Of a stretch of 52,402 nucleotides of DNA, positions 51,040-52,402 are shown piece by piece. Each line of letters starts with the position of its first letter. Position 1 is the first letter of the stretch. A program made the translations under genes and the position numbers. Origin of the DNA: Planctomycetota bacterium (GTDB taxonomy: Bacteria > Planctomycetota > UBA1135 > GCA-002686595); NCBI GenBank assembly GCA_016220035.1, contig JACRIO010000164.1, forward strand, positions 1 through 52,402. Reading direction: 5' to 3'. Below the pieces are notes generated by a model. It saw nothing but the letters and a program-made list of their open reading frames with translations, did no database searches and was not told the origin of the DNA.

Positions 51040-52332
51040 ATGCGTACTCCCTCCGCCGTCTTGCTGTCCTGCCTCGCAGCCGCCCCCGCGACGGCCTTCC
51101 AGTCCGTGCACGTCGTCAACGGCGGAACGGGCTCGGCGCTACAAACGGCGATCGACGCCGCGGCGAGCGGCGACACGGTGCTCGTCCATGGCGGGGGCTT
51201 CGGGTCGATTTCGATCCAGGCCAAGTCGCTCACGCTGATCGCGGAGCCGGCGCACGGGACTGCGTTGAACTTCCTCACGATCGGCTCGATCGCCGCGGGC
51301 CAACGCTGCGTCGTCGCGGGCTTCGACATCACTCCCAACTCGCTCGCGCCGGCCGTGACCGTGCTCGTGTGCGGCGGGAGCGTGCGCCTCGAGGACGTCC
51401 GTGCCCAGGGAACGGTGAACAGCTCGGTCGACGCGCTCGTGGTCTCGGGGTGCGCCGACGTCGCATGCGTGCGCAGCGTCTTCGCCGGCGGCTCGCAGAT
51501 CCCGACGCCTGGCCCGAACCAAACGCCGAGCTACGCCGCCGGACGCGGCGTCGTCTGCCAGGGAAGCCAGCTCGCGCTCTACGAAAGCACCATGAGCGGG
51601 GGCGACGGACAGAACGACCACTTCATCAACACGGTCTTCGCCGGCTCGGGCGCGGGCGCGGGAGGCTCTGCGCTCGAGTGCGACGCGACCTCGACCCTGC
51701 TGGCGAGCCGCTCGTCGTTCACGGGTGGCAAGGGTGGGACGGGGCGCGGCCTGACTTGCGCGCACCTCCCCTGCGGGCTTGCGCCGACGCCGGGCGCCGA
51801 CGGCGGCGCTGGGATCCTCGCGATCGCGGGCGCGAGCGTTTCCGTGCTCGACTGCGCCGCGCAAGGCGGAATGGGGGGCGTTGGCGGTTCGGGCGGGCAG
51901 TGCTGTCCGCAGACGACGTGGCCGCCCGGCTCGAACGGTCAACTCGGCGCCGCCGAGCAGGGCGCGGTGACCCACTTCGCGGGTGCGGGCACGGCGCTGG
52001 TGGCTCCGAGCGTCGTGCGCGTCGGCAACCCGCTCGCGCTGTCGATCCAAGGCACGCCGGGCGACGTGATCTTCCTCGCGGTGTCGGGCCAGACGCGCTT
52101 CGCGTTCGATCCGTTCTACTCGGGTGTGTTCCTCTTCGGGCCCGCGGCGCGGAGGAGCTCGTTCGGCGTCGTGCCGGGGAGCGGCACGCTCGGGGTCTCG
52201 ATCCCGGTCGGCACGCTGCCCGGCGGCGCGCAGTCGGCCGTGCGCTACCTGCAGGTGCTCGCGCGCGATCCCTCGGGGCAATTGCGGCTCGGAAGCCCGG
52301 CGGTCGTGACGCTCCTCGACCCGAGCTTCTGA
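51040..52332 (+). CDS. Secreted right-handed beta-helix-like protein
   Basis: A 430-residue exported protein. Signal peptide MRTPSAVLLSCLAAAPATAFQS. The N-terminal half is beta-helix-like: ALQTAIDAAASGDTVLVHGGGFGSISIQAKSLTLIAEP is the opening typical of pectate-lyase-like folds (parallel beta-helix), followed by VRLEDVRAQGTVN and DVACVRSVFAGG turns. Cys-rich and Gly-rich loops follow (GGVGGSGGQCC). The C-terminal domain from about 330 (SIQGTPGDVIFLAVSGQTRF through RYLQVLARDPSGQLRLGSPAVVTLLD) resembles a compact beta domain I associate with planctomycete secreted proteins; that resemblance is from memory. The substrate or partner is unknown. Confidence 0.78.
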   Translation: MRTPSAVLLSCLAAAPATAFQSVHVVNGGTGSALQTAIDAAASGDTVLVHGGGFGSISIQAKSLTLIAEPAHGTALNFLTIGSIAAGQRCVVAGFDITPNSLAPAVTVLVCGGSVRLEDVRAQGTVNSSVDALVVSGCADVACVRSVFAGGSQIPTPGPNQTPSYAAGRGVVCQGSQLALYESTMSGGDGQNDHFINTVFAGSGAGAGGSALECDATSTLLASRSSFTGGKGGTGRGLTCAHLPCGLAPTPGADGGAGILAIAGASVSVLDCAAQGGMGGVGGSGGQCCPQTTWPPGSNGQLGAAEQGAVTHFAGAGTALVAPSVVRVGNPLALSIQGTPGDVIFLAVSGQTRFAFDPFYSGVFLFGPAARRSSFGVVPGSGTLGVSIPVGTLPGGAQSAVRYLQVLARDPSGQLRLGSPAVVTLLDPSF

Positions 52333-52347
52333 GCGCGGCCGAACCCC

Positions 52348-52370
52348 GCGTGCACGCCCTTCGTGCACGC
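52348..52370 (+). terminator. Hairpin after the beta-helix gene
   Basis: GCGTGCACG (52348-52356) and CGTGCACGC (52362-52370) form a perfect 9-base stem with a 5-base loop, 15 bases after the stop. No T run follows, so this is a probable but not certain terminator. Confidence 0.5.
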
Positions 52371-52402
52371 CGGACTTCGCGCGCGAACTCGGTGTCCACC
52401 CG

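Overview
The window is high-GC bacterial chromosome (about 68-70% G+C in most coding lines sampled by hand). The best fit is a member of the Planctomycetota. The evidence is an Alternative Complex III plus caa3 oxidase operon, a Tad (Flp) pilus locus of the TadA/TadB/TadC type, LemA with TPM-domain proteins, and large secreted beta-propeller and beta-helix proteins. This assignment is inferred from gene content, since no rRNA, tRNA or phylogenetic marker lies in the window.

Layout. 1-3356: the N-terminal part of a ROK-like sugar kinase (minus, cut by the window edge), then lemA and two TPM-domain genes (plus). 3468-9948 (minus): a 1744-residue membrane histidine kinase with two PAS and six tandem GAF domains, a small CheY-like regulator overlapping it by ATGA, and a NagB-like glucosamine-6-phosphate deaminase. 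10305-22992 (minus): one compact 12-gene respiratory operon (actA-actB-actC-actD-actE-actF, a small unknown membrane protein, sco, coxB, coxA, coxC, coxD). It has a good sigma70-type promoter at 23095-23123 and a terminator hairpin after coxD. ACIII would oxidise quinol and pass electrons through its haem subunits to the caa3 oxidase, whose subunit II carries its own cytochrome c domain.

23493-26305: a B3/B4-domain protein, a DUF2071/YqjF-like protein and an MFS exporter. 26347-26496: three degenerate repeats spaced 60 and 61 bases, whose minus-strand core matches the type I-E CRISPR repeat. No cas genes are present, so I read this as an eroded CRISPR relic. 26870-33209: a secreted beta-propeller protein, a lipoprotein, a secreted transglutaminase-like protein, and a DUF4143 ATPase whose start codon lies in a long inverted repeat. 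33245-33962 holds no convincing gene.

34046-46226 (minus): a Tad pilus locus with TadE-like and CpaB proteins, a TadG-like protein, CpaE/TadZ, TadA, TadB, TadC, a CpaC/RcpA-type secretin, a TPR lipoprotein and a Flp pilin with its own terminator. No prepilin peptidase is visible. The secretin gene is a compositional mosaic: its middle 1.4 kb is about 55% G+C between ends near 70%. The TadG-like gene shows a milder version. 46835-52332: a B12-type radical SAM protein with a CX4CX2C cluster motif, a cytochrome c-cupredoxin-beta-propeller fusion, and a secreted right-handed beta-helix-like protein.

The items most worth a second look are the CRISPR relic, the mosaic secretin, the tandem ~60-base duplications at two convergent gene junctions, the palindromes at the starts of the histidine kinase and DUF4143 genes, and the three-domain copper/haem fusion protein.
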